From DASTPP01 sp035762175 (GTDB taxonomy: Bacteria > Myxococcota_A > Polyangia > Polyangiales > Polyangiaceae), in assembly GCA_035762175.1 (NCBI GenBank), contig DASTPP010000430.1:1-41415 (forward strand): 41,415 bases of DNA. Reading direction: 5' to 3'. A model generated the notes under the pieces. That model did no database searches. It was not told the origin of the DNA and saw only the letters and a list, made by a program, of their open reading frames with translations. The translations under genes and the position numbers were made by a program. The number at the start of each line of letters is the position of its first letter. Position 1 is the first letter of the stretch. Shown one piece after another: positions 18,401-26,059 of the stretch.

Positions 18401-20046
18401 ACCGCCGGCTTCGGCTTCTTGTCGACCAGCTCGAGCTGGAAGTCGGCCCGGGGCACGTACCCGCTGCGCCGCATCGACACGACGCGCCCGTTGGCCTCGA
18501 CGCGGGCGTCGAGCGACGAGGCGAGCTCGACGTCTTTCGCGGCCGCGCCGACGTCGACCGAGAGCGCGAACTCGTCGAAGCGCACCGGGTCGTCCGAGCG
18601 CATCGGGTAGACGTAGCGCGTCTTGCCCTCGACCGAGGGCAGCAGCTCGACGTAGCGCAGCACCACGCGCCGGGTACCACTCGCGGGGATGGGGAAGATG
18701 CGCGCCCGGTACGTGCGCCCGTCGACCCACTCGAGCAGCGCCGGGTCGACCGCCGCCCGCACCGCCGCCTCGTAGCGCGCCGCCGCCTCGCGCCGCTCGA
18801 TGACCTCGCCCTCGACGAGCTGCCCGTCGGTCTCGAGCGCGAAGCCCGTCACCGTCGCCATCGCCGGCACGGTGAACCAGTAGTAGCCCTCGATCGGACG
18901 CCCGCCCGGGTTCGAGAAGGTCTGGTCGACCTCGGTCTCGGCGACCCCGTTGCGAATCACCGCCCGCACCACCTGCTTGGCGATGCCGAGCTTGCGCGCC
19001 GGCGCGCCCGGCGGCGCCGCGGGGTCGAGCCCGTAGAGCCGGCCCGTGCCGCTCGACGACGAGCGCGCCCCGCGCTGGTCGCCCATGCCCCCCGTCCAGT
19101 CTTGCCAGAAGGCCACCGGCGTCACCTGCGGCTTGCCCTCGGCCCTCGCCACGCCCTGCTCGCCCGCCGCGACCTCGACCCGGCCCCCCGGCGAGGTCAA
19201 GACGGCGAGGCCCCGCGCCACGTACACCGTGACGTCCTTGCCCTCGCGCTTGATGCTGACCCCCGCGTCCGAGGCCGACACCGCGTAGGCGCCCGCCTTG
19301 CACTCGAACGCCTCGCCCTCGGCCCGCGGCGCCTCGAGCCAGACCTCGCCCGCCCCGACCTCGACCCCGCGCTCGAGCAGCGTCAGGCTCGTCTCACCCC
19401 GCAGAAAGAGCGCCGCCCCCTCGCCCGTGCGCACCATCGCGCGCGCCCCCTTGCCCGTCGCCACGCTCGCGCCCGAGCGCAGCGGCATGCCCGAGAGCGC
19501 CTTCAGCCCGCCCTCGGCCTCGCTCACCGTCACGTCGCCGGCCGCGAGATCGAGCCTCGCCCCGATGCCCCGCGCCCGCCGCGGCGCGGCCGGCCGGACC
19601 ACCATCGGCAGCACCACCAACAGCGCCGCGAAGAGCCCCGCCACCGCCAAGAGAATGGCGCGCGCCGGCACCCGCGACGGCGGCGCCGCCGACGGCCGCG
19701 GCTCGCCCGGCGTGCGATAGGGCCCCGGCCCGTGGCCGCCCCCCTCCGCCCCCCACTCTTGCGCCCCGCCCGCCCCCGGCAAGGGCGGCGGCGGCGCCGA
19801 GGGCGGCGCCTTCGCCGCGCCCGCCGGCACCTTCGTCGCCGCCGCCACGCTCACCCCCACCCCCAGGGGGATCTTGCCCGCCGAGCCCGCCCCCGACGCG
19901 GCGGGCGGGTTCGGGGGTTCGGGCCTCGCGCCCGCCGCCGGCGACGGGGCGGCAGCGGTCGGCGATTTCGCGGCTTCTTCGGCGGACTTCGCGCCCTCGG
20001 GCGGCGTCGCGGGCGACGAAGGCCCGGGCGGTGCAGACTCGTTCAT
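15442..20046 (-). CDS. Membrane FecR-VIT-VWA-TPR protein, 1534 residues
   Basis: Single-span membrane protein. Residues 1-125 are a Pro/Ala/Gly-rich cytoplasmic arm. One helix (128-150, ILLAVAGLFAALLVVLPMVV) is followed by a FecR-like beta domain (about 165-300), a VIT domain (about 350-480, with NGVAETEVDQTFSNPGGRPI), a von Willebrand A domain (about 583-755), a long Pro/Ala-rich linker and C-terminal TPR-like helices (QLGDVLAEAGERDEALRTY). VIT-VWA pairs mediate protein-protein contacts, as in inter-alpha-trypsin inhibitor heavy chains; FecR domains sense at the periplasmic face. The MIDAS motif is DTSAG (589-593) instead of DxSxS, so the metal site is atypical, while T661 and D687 are in place. 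ATG 20046 has GGAGAG about 10 nt upstream. Its role is unknown; cell-surface sensing or adhesion is plausible. Confidence 0.88.
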   Translation of the reverse strand: MNESAPPGPSSPATPPEGAKSAEEAAKSPTAAAPSPAAGARPEPPNPPAASGAGSAGKIPLGVGVSVAAATKVPAGAAKAPPSAPPPPLPGAGGAQEWGAEGGGHGPGPYRTPGEPRPSAAPPSRVPARAILLAVAGLFAALLVVLPMVVRPAAPRRARGIGARLDLAAGDVTVSEAEGGLKALSGMPLRSGASVATGKGARAMVRTGEGAALFLRGETSLTLLERGVEVGAGEVWLEAPRAEGEAFECKAGAYAVSASDAGVSIKREGKDVTVYVARGLAVLTSPGGRVEVAAGEQGVARAEGKPQVTPVAFWQDWTGGMGDQRGARSSSSGTGRLYGLDPAAPPGAPARKLGIAKQVVRAVIRNGVAETEVDQTFSNPGGRPIEGYYWFTVPAMATVTGFALETDGQLVEGEVIERREAAARYEAAVRAAVDPALLEWVDGRTYRARIFPIPASGTRRVVLRYVELLPSVEGKTRYVYPMRSDDPVRFDEFALSVDVGAAAKDVELASSLDARVEANGRVVSMRRSGYVPRADFQLELVDKKPKPAVSAWRFQAGVDQADYVMLRYAPGEDFSKRAPASADVVLVVDTSAGGDEGARQLRVAAAEGALRALSDGDHFALVALDVAPVVVYPAEGLAPASEAEIGRALEKLSDHAVGGATDLGAMFEPSLARLHGKEQAALVYVGDGAPTSGETGPEALLERLRRSLTGSRARFFAVGTGGGARHELLAELARAGGGQYLRVDEPWQATSQALRLASAVKTAVITDVAVDLGAGLDQPLYSATGKLSRGEELVLLARTHHPLPDQITVRGRVGGKDFSEKHELKVDTTSVTASLVPRLWAAEYVHRLMGSGDAQDDNRAQILQLGVEYGLVTPYTSSIALESEAAYARQGIPRKRSRVRGVRLTSIASPADEERLALAFAPAAPALGCDANKSMAPPAARGTESSEAATEVGNAPAAAAAPEPPAPHGRFELQKSDEGERAAPENAKTEPYVAAVPAIPAATATVGAPVGGVLGTTSGGGRAIDRDSPYDTASTGRGASEASPAARPVVRFAAPKSGGGAAKPHAPPPPPPAREAERRADGKDKAPAPKPPAGAAPTTVARVAFSRSLSRCSDVAARPLSERLVIWQKRARKASNAAELALLYDQAYAACELPDWRDEAALLDVVQRRVDTEQAAETVLAHFGTFPEGQRFLAKNLLRRTVDVRVAAAVSRVLYGGVDWVRLDRELADEAKPEKQLARLKAAMLAAPGDPQGEVRLVRLLARAPDKRQEAMAHGRRLRDRGFLTPTLAQQLGDVLAEAGERDEALRTYSEIVEFDGTSPPSRRVLGDIFFRQGWYPAAYRQYKTLTDLDAKNPLAWLRLANAAAGAGRVDEALRIDREVAGGEGTPGPNDPRAFARLLSAARLGALLAQPDPAAGVTPEAVSRKLKELSLFSGPGTLALLVWRDLDARLVLGAADEKKEQLVGEATDAGEVGLYALLGSTESWARAPHAARFRSELLDRKVPFELVALTWDGKAFQVAVTKGELEPGAKQKAL

Positions 20047-20192
20047 GGGGTCGGCTCTCCGAGCTACGGGCTACGTGCGCGAAGGGCGAAAGATCTCGCC
20101 ACGCGTCGAGATCTCGCCCCCCGGCCCGGGCGCGGGGCGCGCCCGCGGGTCGCAGGCGGTGCCCGCGTCGCCCACCAGTTCACCCGCCCCCT

Positions 20193-20381
20193 TCACCGGG
20201 CGGTAGCAAATTCGAACGCCGGCAGAGCGCCGCCGCCGATTTGTAGCCCGGGGCCCCAGGCCTCGTGCAAGAGCTGGTTGTGCGTGACGACCTTGCCGGC
20301 GTTGCGCACCAAGATGACGAGCAGCTTGTACTCGGTCGGCGTAAGGTGCACCTCGCCCCCGTCGACGAACACCTTTGCCGC
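20193..20381 (-). pseudogene. KdpE/OmpR-type winged-helix fragment
   Basis: Sixty-two residues ending at a TGA match the DNA-binding domain of KdpE-like response regulators: GGEVHLTPTEYKLLVILVRN, then AGKVVTHNQLLHEAWGPG. The receiver domain is missing upstream and the last 30 residues of the winged helix after WGPG are replaced by unrelated sequence. No start codon of its own. Neither kdpD nor kdpABC is nearby. A decayed fragment between two full genes. Confidence 0.72.
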
Positions 20382-20490
20382 CGACGAGCAGCGTCGAGGC
20401 CGAGCCGGTGATGGACGCGAGGGGCGTGCGCCGATCGTCGACGGCGCGTTCGCTCCGCGCCCGCCCCCTGATCGCCCCGGGCGCCCTGGC

Positions 20491-22266
20491 TCACGAAGCC
20501 CCGCCGCCCTCACCAGCGCGGCCTGGCGCGCGCCATAACCTGGCGTCGTAGGGCGCGAGCTCGCCCGGCGCGGGGGGCATGTCGCCGACGAGCGCCTGGG
20601 GGGCGGGCGGCGGGCGCGGCGCCGCGGGCGGCGGCGCGGCATGTTGGGCCGCGGCCGGCCGGCGCGCGAGATGGACGCTGACCTCGACGTCGCGTTCCAA
20701 GACGACCGATTGCGTGGCCGGCAGGTAGCCCCGCGCCACCACCCGCAGCTCGTGCCGGCCGCCCCGGGCGAAGGTACCCTGGTAGGGGTTACCCTCGAGC
20801 GGCGCGCCATCGAGATAGATCGTCGCATAGGGCGGGAAGGCTCGAATGCCCAGCTCGACCTGCCCGATCGCCTGAACGTGGGGCGCGGGCTCGGGCACCG
20901 GCGCGGGCGCGGGCGCCGGGGCGGGCGCAGGTTGGGGCGCCAGGGCGGGCGCGGGCTCGGGCGCCAGGGCGGGCGCGGGCGCGGGCGCCGGGGCGGAGGC
21001 GAGCGCGGGGTTGAACCGGGGCTGGTGCGCGGCGAGCCCGCCCGCCGCGGCGAAGAGGGCGGCGCCGGCGAGCGCCGAGAGCCAGACCATGGGCGAGCGC
21101 TCGAGCAGGGCGCGCCGCCGCGGGGCGGCCGGCGCTGGCGAGGCGGCGGTCGGCAGGGTGCTGCAACTCGAAACGGCGTGGGGGCGGGGCAGGCTCGAGG
21201 GGTAGCTCAAGCTCAAGGGGGTGTCGTGGTGCGAAGGCAGGCGCGAGCGCGGGGCAAAGGCCCCGGGGTCGGCGGCGGCCGCCTCGATGATGCGGCGAAT
21301 GGCCGCGCGCTCTTGGCCGAAGTGCCCCGAGACCAGCGCGCCGACGTCCGAGGCGGGCGCGCACCAGCCCTGCTCCGCGATCGTGGACTCGAGCGCCACG
21401 CGCATCGCCTGCGCCGTCTCGAAGCGCGCCTCGGGGTCGAGCGCCAGCGCCTGCTCGACGACCCGATAGAGGGCTTCGGGCAGCCCCGGCGCGCAAGCGC
21501 GCACCGAGGGCAGATCGCCGAGCGAGAGGCGCCGCAGCACGCTGAGGTTGTCTTCGCCCCCCCACATGCGCTGGCCGACGAGCGCCTCCCAGAGGATGAC
21601 GCCGGCCGAGAAGATGTCGGCGCGCCGGTCGACCCGCTTCGAGCTCCTGGCTTGCTCGGGCGCCATGTACATCACCTTGCCCTTCAGCATGCCCGTGCGC
21701 GTCAGGTGCGCGGTGTTCGCGGCCTTGGCGATGCCGAAGTCGACGATCTTGGCGTGCCCCTCGTAGGTGACGAACACGTTGTGCGGGCTGAGGTCGCGGT
21801 GCACGACGCCGAGCGGCCGCCCGTCGTAGTCGCAGAGCTCGTGCGCGTGCTGCAGGCCCGCGAGCAGGTCAGAAACGACCCGCAAGAAGAGGGGCAAGAG
21901 CGGCCGGGCCTCGCCCTGGCCCGTGCGCAGGCGCAAGACGCGGTGGAGCGACTGGCCCGCGAGGTACTCCATCACCAGGTAGTAGAGGCCCTGGTCTTCG
22001 CCGACCTCGTACGTCTGCACCACGTTCGGGTGGTTGAGCCGCGCCGCGAGCCGCGCCTCATCGAGGAACATGGTCACGAACTCGCCGTCGCCCGCGAACT
22101 CAGCCTTGAGAATCTTGACGACGGGGAACTTGGTGAACCCCTGCGGGCCCTTCACCATGGCCAAGTAGACGTCGGCCATGCCGCCCCGGCCCAGGGGCGT
22201 GACCAGCTGGTAGCGCCCGAGGCGGGGCGGGCTCACGTTCGAGGGGTCTGACGCTTGGAAAGTCAT
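20491..22266 (-). CDS. Ser/Thr protein kinase with PEGA domain
   Basis: Hanks-type kinase of 591 residues anchored by one helix. Catalytic elements: Gly loop PLGRGGMADVY, Lys of VVKILK, catalytic loop HRDLSPHN and DFGIAKA, with the APEQAR segment of the activation region (MYMAPEQA). After the kinase come a linker, a membrane helix near residue 410 (VWLSALAGAALFAAAGGLAA), an Ala-Pro spacer of AP repeats (about 430-470) and a PEGA domain (FPPYATIYLDGAPLEGNPYQ) that would sit outside the membrane. The ATG at 22266 (MTFQASDP) is preferred because homologous kinases begin about 20 residues before GRYQL; an in-frame ATG at 22332 adds 22 residues. The PEGA domain may bind surface ligands; the targets are unknown. 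Confidence 0.9.
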   Translation of the reverse strand: MTFQASDPSNVSPPRLGRYQLVTPLGRGGMADVYLAMVKGPQGFTKFPVVKILKAEFAGDGEFVTMFLDEARLAARLNHPNVVQTYEVGEDQGLYYLVMEYLAGQSLHRVLRLRTGQGEARPLLPLFLRVVSDLLAGLQHAHELCDYDGRPLGVVHRDLSPHNVFVTYEGHAKIVDFGIAKAANTAHLTRTGMLKGKVMYMAPEQARSSKRVDRRADIFSAGVILWEALVGQRMWGGEDNLSVLRRLSLGDLPSVRACAPGLPEALYRVVEQALALDPEARFETAQAMRVALESTIAEQGWCAPASDVGALVSGHFGQERAAIRRIIEAAAADPGAFAPRSRLPSHHDTPLSLSYPSSLPRPHAVSSCSTLPTAASPAPAAPRRRALLERSPMVWLSALAGAALFAAAGGLAAHQPRFNPALASAPAPAPAPALAPEPAPALAPQPAPAPAPAPAPVPEPAPHVQAIGQVELGIRAFPPYATIYLDGAPLEGNPYQGTFARGGRHELRVVARGYLPATQSVVLERDVEVSVHLARRPAAAQHAAPPPAAPRPPPAPQALVGDMPPAPGELAPYDARLWRAPGRAGEGGGAS

Positions 22267-22418
22267 GGGAAACGAGGCCCCCGTCGGGGAGAGGCGCGGG
22301 GCGGGGGGCCCGCCGCGCGAGTCAACGTCCATTCGCAGCGCAGCCCCCTAGCGCAAGCGCGATGCCAGCCCGCCCCCGCCGCCCCACGGCCGGGGCGACG
22401 GGCCCACGAGCCCCGCGA

Positions 22419-22496
22419 CGCGCCCGGCGCCAAGCCGCCGCGAGCGCGCCCGGCGCGATGCCGCCGCGAGCGCGCCCGGCGCGATGCCACCGCGAG
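22419..22496. repeat. 26-bp tandem repeat, three copies
   Basis: Three head-to-tail units (22419-22444, 22445-22470, 22471-22496) built on CGCGCCCGGCGC and GCCGCCGCGAG; the second and third differ at one base. The length is not a multiple of 3 and no gene spans it. Confidence 0.8.
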
Positions 22497-22526
22497 CAGG
22501 CCCGACCGTGGGCTGGCGGCGACAGA

Positions 22527-22546
22527 GTGAGGACACTCGTCCTCAC
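22527..22546. promoter_or_regulatory. Perfect 8-bp inverted repeat
   Basis: GTGAGGAC-ACTC-GTCCTCAC, 260 bases upstream of the kinase start. Stem arms are perfect with a 4-nt spacer; it could be an operator or a small hairpin. Confidence 0.35.
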
Positions 22547-22843
22547 CACCCTGCCCTCCGCGCGACGGCCGAGCGAGCCCGGCGCGCCCACGCCCCGTGC
22601 CGAGGCGACGTCAGGGGCCAGGCGGCGGGTGGCGCGGGCGGCGCCCCCAACCGGCCCCGCGCACGCGGCGGTTGACGCGGCCTCATGCCCACCGCCTAGG
22701 CGAGCTTGCCCGGGCCCTAGGCCTGGCCGCGGCAGAGGATGAGGACGACCTGGCGCGTGTCGCCGATGCGCGGCGAGCTCGAACGCGGGCGGTTCAGAGG
22801 TCATGGGCACGCGGGGGCCTCGGGGCGATCACGTCTGTCTCCC

Positions 22844-22889
22844 CCATGCGCAGGGCCGAGTCGCTGCCCACAACCCGGCCCAACGTTTT
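22844..22889 (-). promoter_or_regulatory. Bipartite element, copy A
   Basis: Minus strand: TTGTGG, 18 nt, GCATGG, with an A4 run 12 nt upstream of the first box. It is 577 nt before the kinase start, too far for a simple promoter, so its target is unclear. Confidence 0.5.
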
Positions 22890-22999
22890 CTACCTCCGGA
22901 GCGGCGAGACCACCGCCTCGGGTTCCGCCCTTTTCGGGGGCGCGGCCGCTTGGCCGGCGGGGTCGTTGTGGTAGCCTGCCGGCCTCCGGAGGGGAGAGC

Positions 23000-23512
23000 A
23001 TGAAGCGACGAACGCTCCTGGCTTGTTTGGCCCTCATGGGGTGCGGGTCGGCGCCCCCGGTGGTGGGCCGCTACCGGCCTTACACCGCGCAGCACGCGCC
23101 GCGCTCGACCGACGCCGCGGTCGTGGTCGGCGAGGGCGACGCGAAGGCGCTGAGCGAGGCGGGGGGCTTGCACGTGGGCACGATGGTGTTCGAGAGCAAG
23201 GGCGGGCTCGGGAGCGAAGCGAGCATCGAGGCCGAGGCCCGCAAGCTCGCCGCCGACCGCGGCGGGACGCACATTCTGCAAACGTCGGGCAGCACCGAGC
23301 TGCGGGCCGAGTTCTCGGTGCGCGCGGGGCGCCAGCTCGGCAGCTACCGGGTCGTCTCGTACGCCGTGACGGCGGTGCCGAGCGGCAAATGGGGCAACCT
23401 GCCGCCGGGGCTCCGCCCGCCCCCGCTCGCGCCCGCGCCCGCGCCCGCCTCGCCGCCGACCGAGGCCCCCACCGCGGCGCCCTCGCGGCTGCCGAGCGAC
23501 GGCGGGTACTGA
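23000..23512 (+). CDS. Small lipoprotein, unknown function
   Basis: 170-residue exported lipoprotein: MKRRTLLACLALMGCGS with lipobox LMGC (Cys15), start supported by GGAGGGGAGAGC just upstream of the ATG at 23000. The central part (about 40-135) looks like one alpha/beta domain with EAEARKLAADRGGTHILQTS and a following strand SYRVVSYAVTAVP, resembling small envelope proteins of the YbjQ/DUF-like type only in outline, so no family is claimed. The last 35 residues are a Pro/Ala tail. The gene is monocistronic and converges on the glycosyltransferase gene 70 bases on; CCCGC-N4-GCGGG at 23530-23543 could form a terminator stem. Confidence 0.82.
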   Translation: MKRRTLLACLALMGCGSAPPVVGRYRPYTAQHAPRSTDAAVVVGEGDAKALSEAGGLHVGTMVFESKGGLGSEASIEAEARKLAADRGGTHILQTSGSTELRAEFSVRAGRQLGSYRVVSYAVTAVPSGKWGNLPPGLRPPPLAPAPAPASPPTEAPTAAPSRLPSDGGY

Positions 23513-23582
23513 CGGCGCGATAAAGCTCGCCCGCCGGCGCGGGGGCCGGGTCGATTCGGCCAGAGCGTGCGGTGCGCGTCGT

Positions 23583-25364
23583 TCAGGGCACCGCGAGCTG
23601 CGCGCTCGGGCCATCGACCCGCGCCAGCCGGAACGCCCGCACCTCGTCGGTCTCGACCGCCACCTCGAGCCAGGACGGGGCCTTGCCCGCGAGCAGGTCG
23701 GCCAAGAAGGCCGACTCGGCCTGCGCCTGCGCCCGGCCCGGGTCGGCCGAGGGGTAGAGCACCAGGAGGCTGGCCCGGTACGTGTCGAAGAGCTCGCGCA
23801 CCCGCCCTTCCGTCCAGCGCTGGTCGCTGATCTCGGCCCCCGCGAGCGAGAGCGTCTTGCGCCGCAGCAGGTGCCCCGTCGCCTGGCCGTCGTCGGCGAT
23901 GATGACCCCGTCCGGGGGCACGTTCTGCTCGACCCACTCGGCCACCGTCGGCCCCGCCGCGGTCGGCTGCGCCAGCCAGCGCGGCAGCACCCGCTGGCTG
24001 GCGCGCTCGTCGGGGCGGACGTGGCTGAGGTGCAAGGCGCCGTACGCCGCGAGGCCGAGCGCCAGCATGGAGGCGTACGCCGGGCGCTCGCCGCGCAGGT
24101 GGGCCGACGACGCGGCGCGCTCGATCGCGAACGCGGCGCCGAGGACGTAGAGGGGCAGAAGGGGGTAAAAGAGGCGAACCCCCGTGTTGATCGGCGTGAC
24201 CAGCTGCAGGTACGTCATGCCCGCCACGTACGCGACCACGTAGAGCGCGACGAGGGGCAGCGCGCCCCGGGCCGGCGCCCGGGTCACGATCGAGGGCGAG
24301 CGGCGGCAGAGCCAGACCGTCGCGCCGGCGGCGACCGCGGCGAGGCCGAACCAGAGCGCGTCGAGCGACTGGGCGTCGAGCCGCCGCTCGGGCAGCCCGA
24401 GCCGCACCAGGGCCCGCGCCGTCTCGACCGCCACGAACTTCAGGCCGCGAAATACCTCCTTCGTGTTGCCGCCCTTGAGCGTATCGGTCGCCAGCCGGTA
24501 GGCCGCGTACCCGGCGATGAAGGGCAAGGGCAGCGCCACGCACGCGAGCTCGCCGAACGCCCGCGCCGTCCGGCGTCGGAGCCAGCGCCAGCCATAGTAG
24601 GCCACCAGCGCCCCGAGCAAGAAGACGCCGGCGAAGCGGACCCCGAACGAGAGCCCCGCGAGCGCCCCGGCGAGCGCCAGGTAGGCGCGCGAAGGCCCCC
24701 CCTGCCCCTCGGCGCGCAGCGCCGAGAGCAGCGCGGCGGTCGAGAGCAGCGTGAAGAGCGACTCGCTGAGCGCCGCGCCGGCGAAGAACCCGACGTGCGC
24801 GTTGACGAGCAGCAGCACGAGCGCCGCCCGCGTCGCCGCGAGCGGCAGCGACAGCCAGGCGCCGGCCGCGCAGAGCAGCGGCACCAGCGCGACGAGCGAG
24901 AGCCCCGAGACGAGCCCCGCGGCCACCTCGCCGCGCAGCCCGAGGGAAAGCAAGGGGGCGATCGCCAGCGGGAACCCCGGCGGGAACGCCGTCATCGCCG
25001 CCGGCACCGAGCCCTGCCGGTAGTCGAGATCGTAGTGCACGATCGAGCTGCGGTTGCCCTCGCCCCGGGCCAGGCTCTCGGCCACGCTCAGGTACTGGTA
25101 GCTATCGTTATAGAGGCGCACGCCCCCCGAGCGGGTCACCGCCAGGGCGAGCGAGAGCGCCGCCACCGCGCACCAGAAGGCCACCTCGAGCGCGCCCACC
25201 CGCGTGCCGGCCCACGCGCCCGGGGCCGCCCACCAGGGCCGCCCGGCGAGCCAGCGGCGCGGCCGCGCGCGCCCGAAGCCCGCCACCGAATCGATCGACG
25301 CGACGCGCGCCGAGGCCCGCAGGGGGCGGAGATTGACGCGCCTCACTTTCCACTTTCGAACCAT
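23583..25364 (-). CDS. Family-39-type membrane glycosyltransferase
   Basis: Polytopic inner-membrane protein of 593 residues of the dolichyl-phosphate mannosyltransferase / ArnT superfamily (GT-C fold), which moves a sugar from a polyprenyl-phosphate donor to lipid or protein outside the membrane. After a basic N-terminus comes the first helix (about 60-75), then the first periplasmic loop with the acidic NDSYQYLSVAESLARGEG, the expected catalytic-loop position. About nine to eleven further hydrophobic helices follow, then a soluble C-terminal domain (EWVEQNVPPDGVIIADDG). Start ATG 25364 (MVRKWKV) fits the usual N-terminus; upstream frame extensions are repeat-derived. Donor and acceptor are unknown. 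It is the last gene before the accessory island. Confidence 0.8.
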   Translation of the reverse strand: MVRKWKVRRVNLRPLRASARVASIDSVAGFGRARPRRWLAGRPWWAAPGAWAGTRVGALEVAFWCAVAALSLALAVTRSGGVRLYNDSYQYLSVAESLARGEGNRSSIVHYDLDYRQGSVPAAMTAFPPGFPLAIAPLLSLGLRGEVAAGLVSGLSLVALVPLLCAAGAWLSLPLAATRAALVLLLVNAHVGFFAGAALSESLFTLLSTAALLSALRAEGQGGPSRAYLALAGALAGLSFGVRFAGVFLLGALVAYYGWRWLRRRTARAFGELACVALPLPFIAGYAAYRLATDTLKGGNTKEVFRGLKFVAVETARALVRLGLPERRLDAQSLDALWFGLAAVAAGATVWLCRRSPSIVTRAPARGALPLVALYVVAYVAGMTYLQLVTPINTGVRLFYPLLPLYVLGAAFAIERAASSAHLRGERPAYASMLALGLAAYGALHLSHVRPDERASQRVLPRWLAQPTAAGPTVAEWVEQNVPPDGVIIADDGQATGHLLRRKTLSLAGAEISDQRWTEGRVRELFDTYRASLLVLYPSADPGRAQAQAESAFLADLLAGKAPSWLEVAVETDEVRAFRLARVDGPSAQLAVP

Positions 25365-25676
25365 GGTTATCGCCCCCACTTCGCCTTTCGGCCCACGCCG
25401 GGCCCGGGCCTGAGGTGCCTCGAGCTGCCACGAAAAACGCGGCGCGCGCGGCGGGCCTCGCCAGCACCATTGGCGCATGCCCCCCGCCACGCGCGCCGCC
25501 CCCACCGCCCCCGCCACTCGGCCATGGCCGCCCCCGTCGCCCCCGCCGCCCCCGTCGCCCCCGTCGCTCGGCCATGGCCGCCCCCGTCGCGTGCCCCCCG
25601 CCCCCTGCGGCGCGAGCGACACGACAACGAGGCGCGACCGCCCCTGGCCGCGTTCGCCGTTCTTACCGGCCTCTTC
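25365..25676. other. Intergenic region with Pro-codon-like repeats
   Basis: 312 bases dominated by CCCCCGTCG-type short repeats and two copies of a block centred on GGCCATGGCC. No gene seen. A weak bipartite match (TGGGGG, 18 nt, GCATGC; 25475-25504) lies on the minus strand but lacks the A-run. Confidence 0.45.
25515..25590. repeat. 50-bp direct repeat around GGCCATGGCC
   Basis: CTCGGCCATGGCCGCCCC followed by CGTCGC occurs at 25517-25540 and 25567-25590. Between them are three copies of a 9-nt unit CCCCCGTCG or near variants. Confidence 0.7.
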
Positions 25677-25934
25677 TTATCTCTTCATGCGCGGCGACGT
25701 GCCGCCAACCACCACCCCGGTACGATTTTTTTCTACCGCCGGGGCGATGTCGGCGCCGTTCGCATCGCACGCGTCGTCGGCGCCGCACCCGCTGGCTGCC
25801 CCGCTCGTGCTGTGCAAGGCGACCGCGAGGCCCGAGAGCGGGTCGGCGCAGACGACGGCGGCCGCGCCCCGCCACGTCGCGACGCCGGTCGCCGCGATCA
25901 AGCCGACCACAATCGCGCGATACAGTCGATGCAT
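25677..25934 (-). CDS. Small exported protein, 85 residues
   Basis: Not recognised. ATG 25934 is preceded by GGGGGAGGGGGCC, a strong ribosome-binding site. The N-terminus is a good signal peptide (MHRLYRAIVVGLIAATGVAT, probable cleavage after RGAAA), leaving a short mature part with three cysteines (VVCAD, GCGADDACDANG). The final 19 residues (VEKNRTGVVVGGTSPRMKR) are the translation of bipartite element B, with codons unlike the rest (GTA GAA AAA AAT). This suggests that the original gene was longer and was cut where the element now lies, or that the coding end is accidental. It follows the HTH gene by 125 bases on the same strand and may be co-transcribed. Confidence 0.55.
   Translation of the reverse strand: MHRLYRAIVVGLIAATGVATWRGAAAVVCADPLSGLAVALHSTSGAASGCGADDACDANGADIAPAVEKNRTGVVVGGTSPRMKR
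25685..25732 (-). promoter_or_regulatory. Bipartite element, copy B
   Basis: Minus strand: TGGTGG, 18 nt, GCATGA, with an A7 run 11 nt upstream. It overlaps the 3' end of the small exported-protein gene and lies 320 nt before the glycosyltransferase start. Confidence 0.6.
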
Positions 25935-26059
25935 GGCCCCCTCCCCCGTCGGTGATCGCTCGCCAGCCCCGCGGGACGCACGGAGCGCGGGGCGCCGCCC
26001 CGAGCCCCCCGCCCCCGAGCAAGCGAAACGATCGTGCGCCCCGGCTCGCAGGCGATACC

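Larger units (their letters stand above)
22267..22999. other. Intergenic region with repeats
   Basis: About 730 bases between the kinase and the divergent lipoprotein gene. It contains a 3 x 26-bp tandem repeat, a perfect inverted repeat and one bipartite element, each listed separately. No gene is supported. Confidence 0.5.

Noticed and set aside
15580..20538. 1652-residue plus-strand frame
   Set aside because: Exact shadow of the FecR-VIT-VWA gene; Arg/Ala/Gly/Val/Glu-biased, no motif.
25475..25504. Eighth bipartite match (TGGGGG-N18-GCATGC)
   Set aside because: Lacks the A-run and lies in G-rich repeats where a TGGGGG match is expected by chance.
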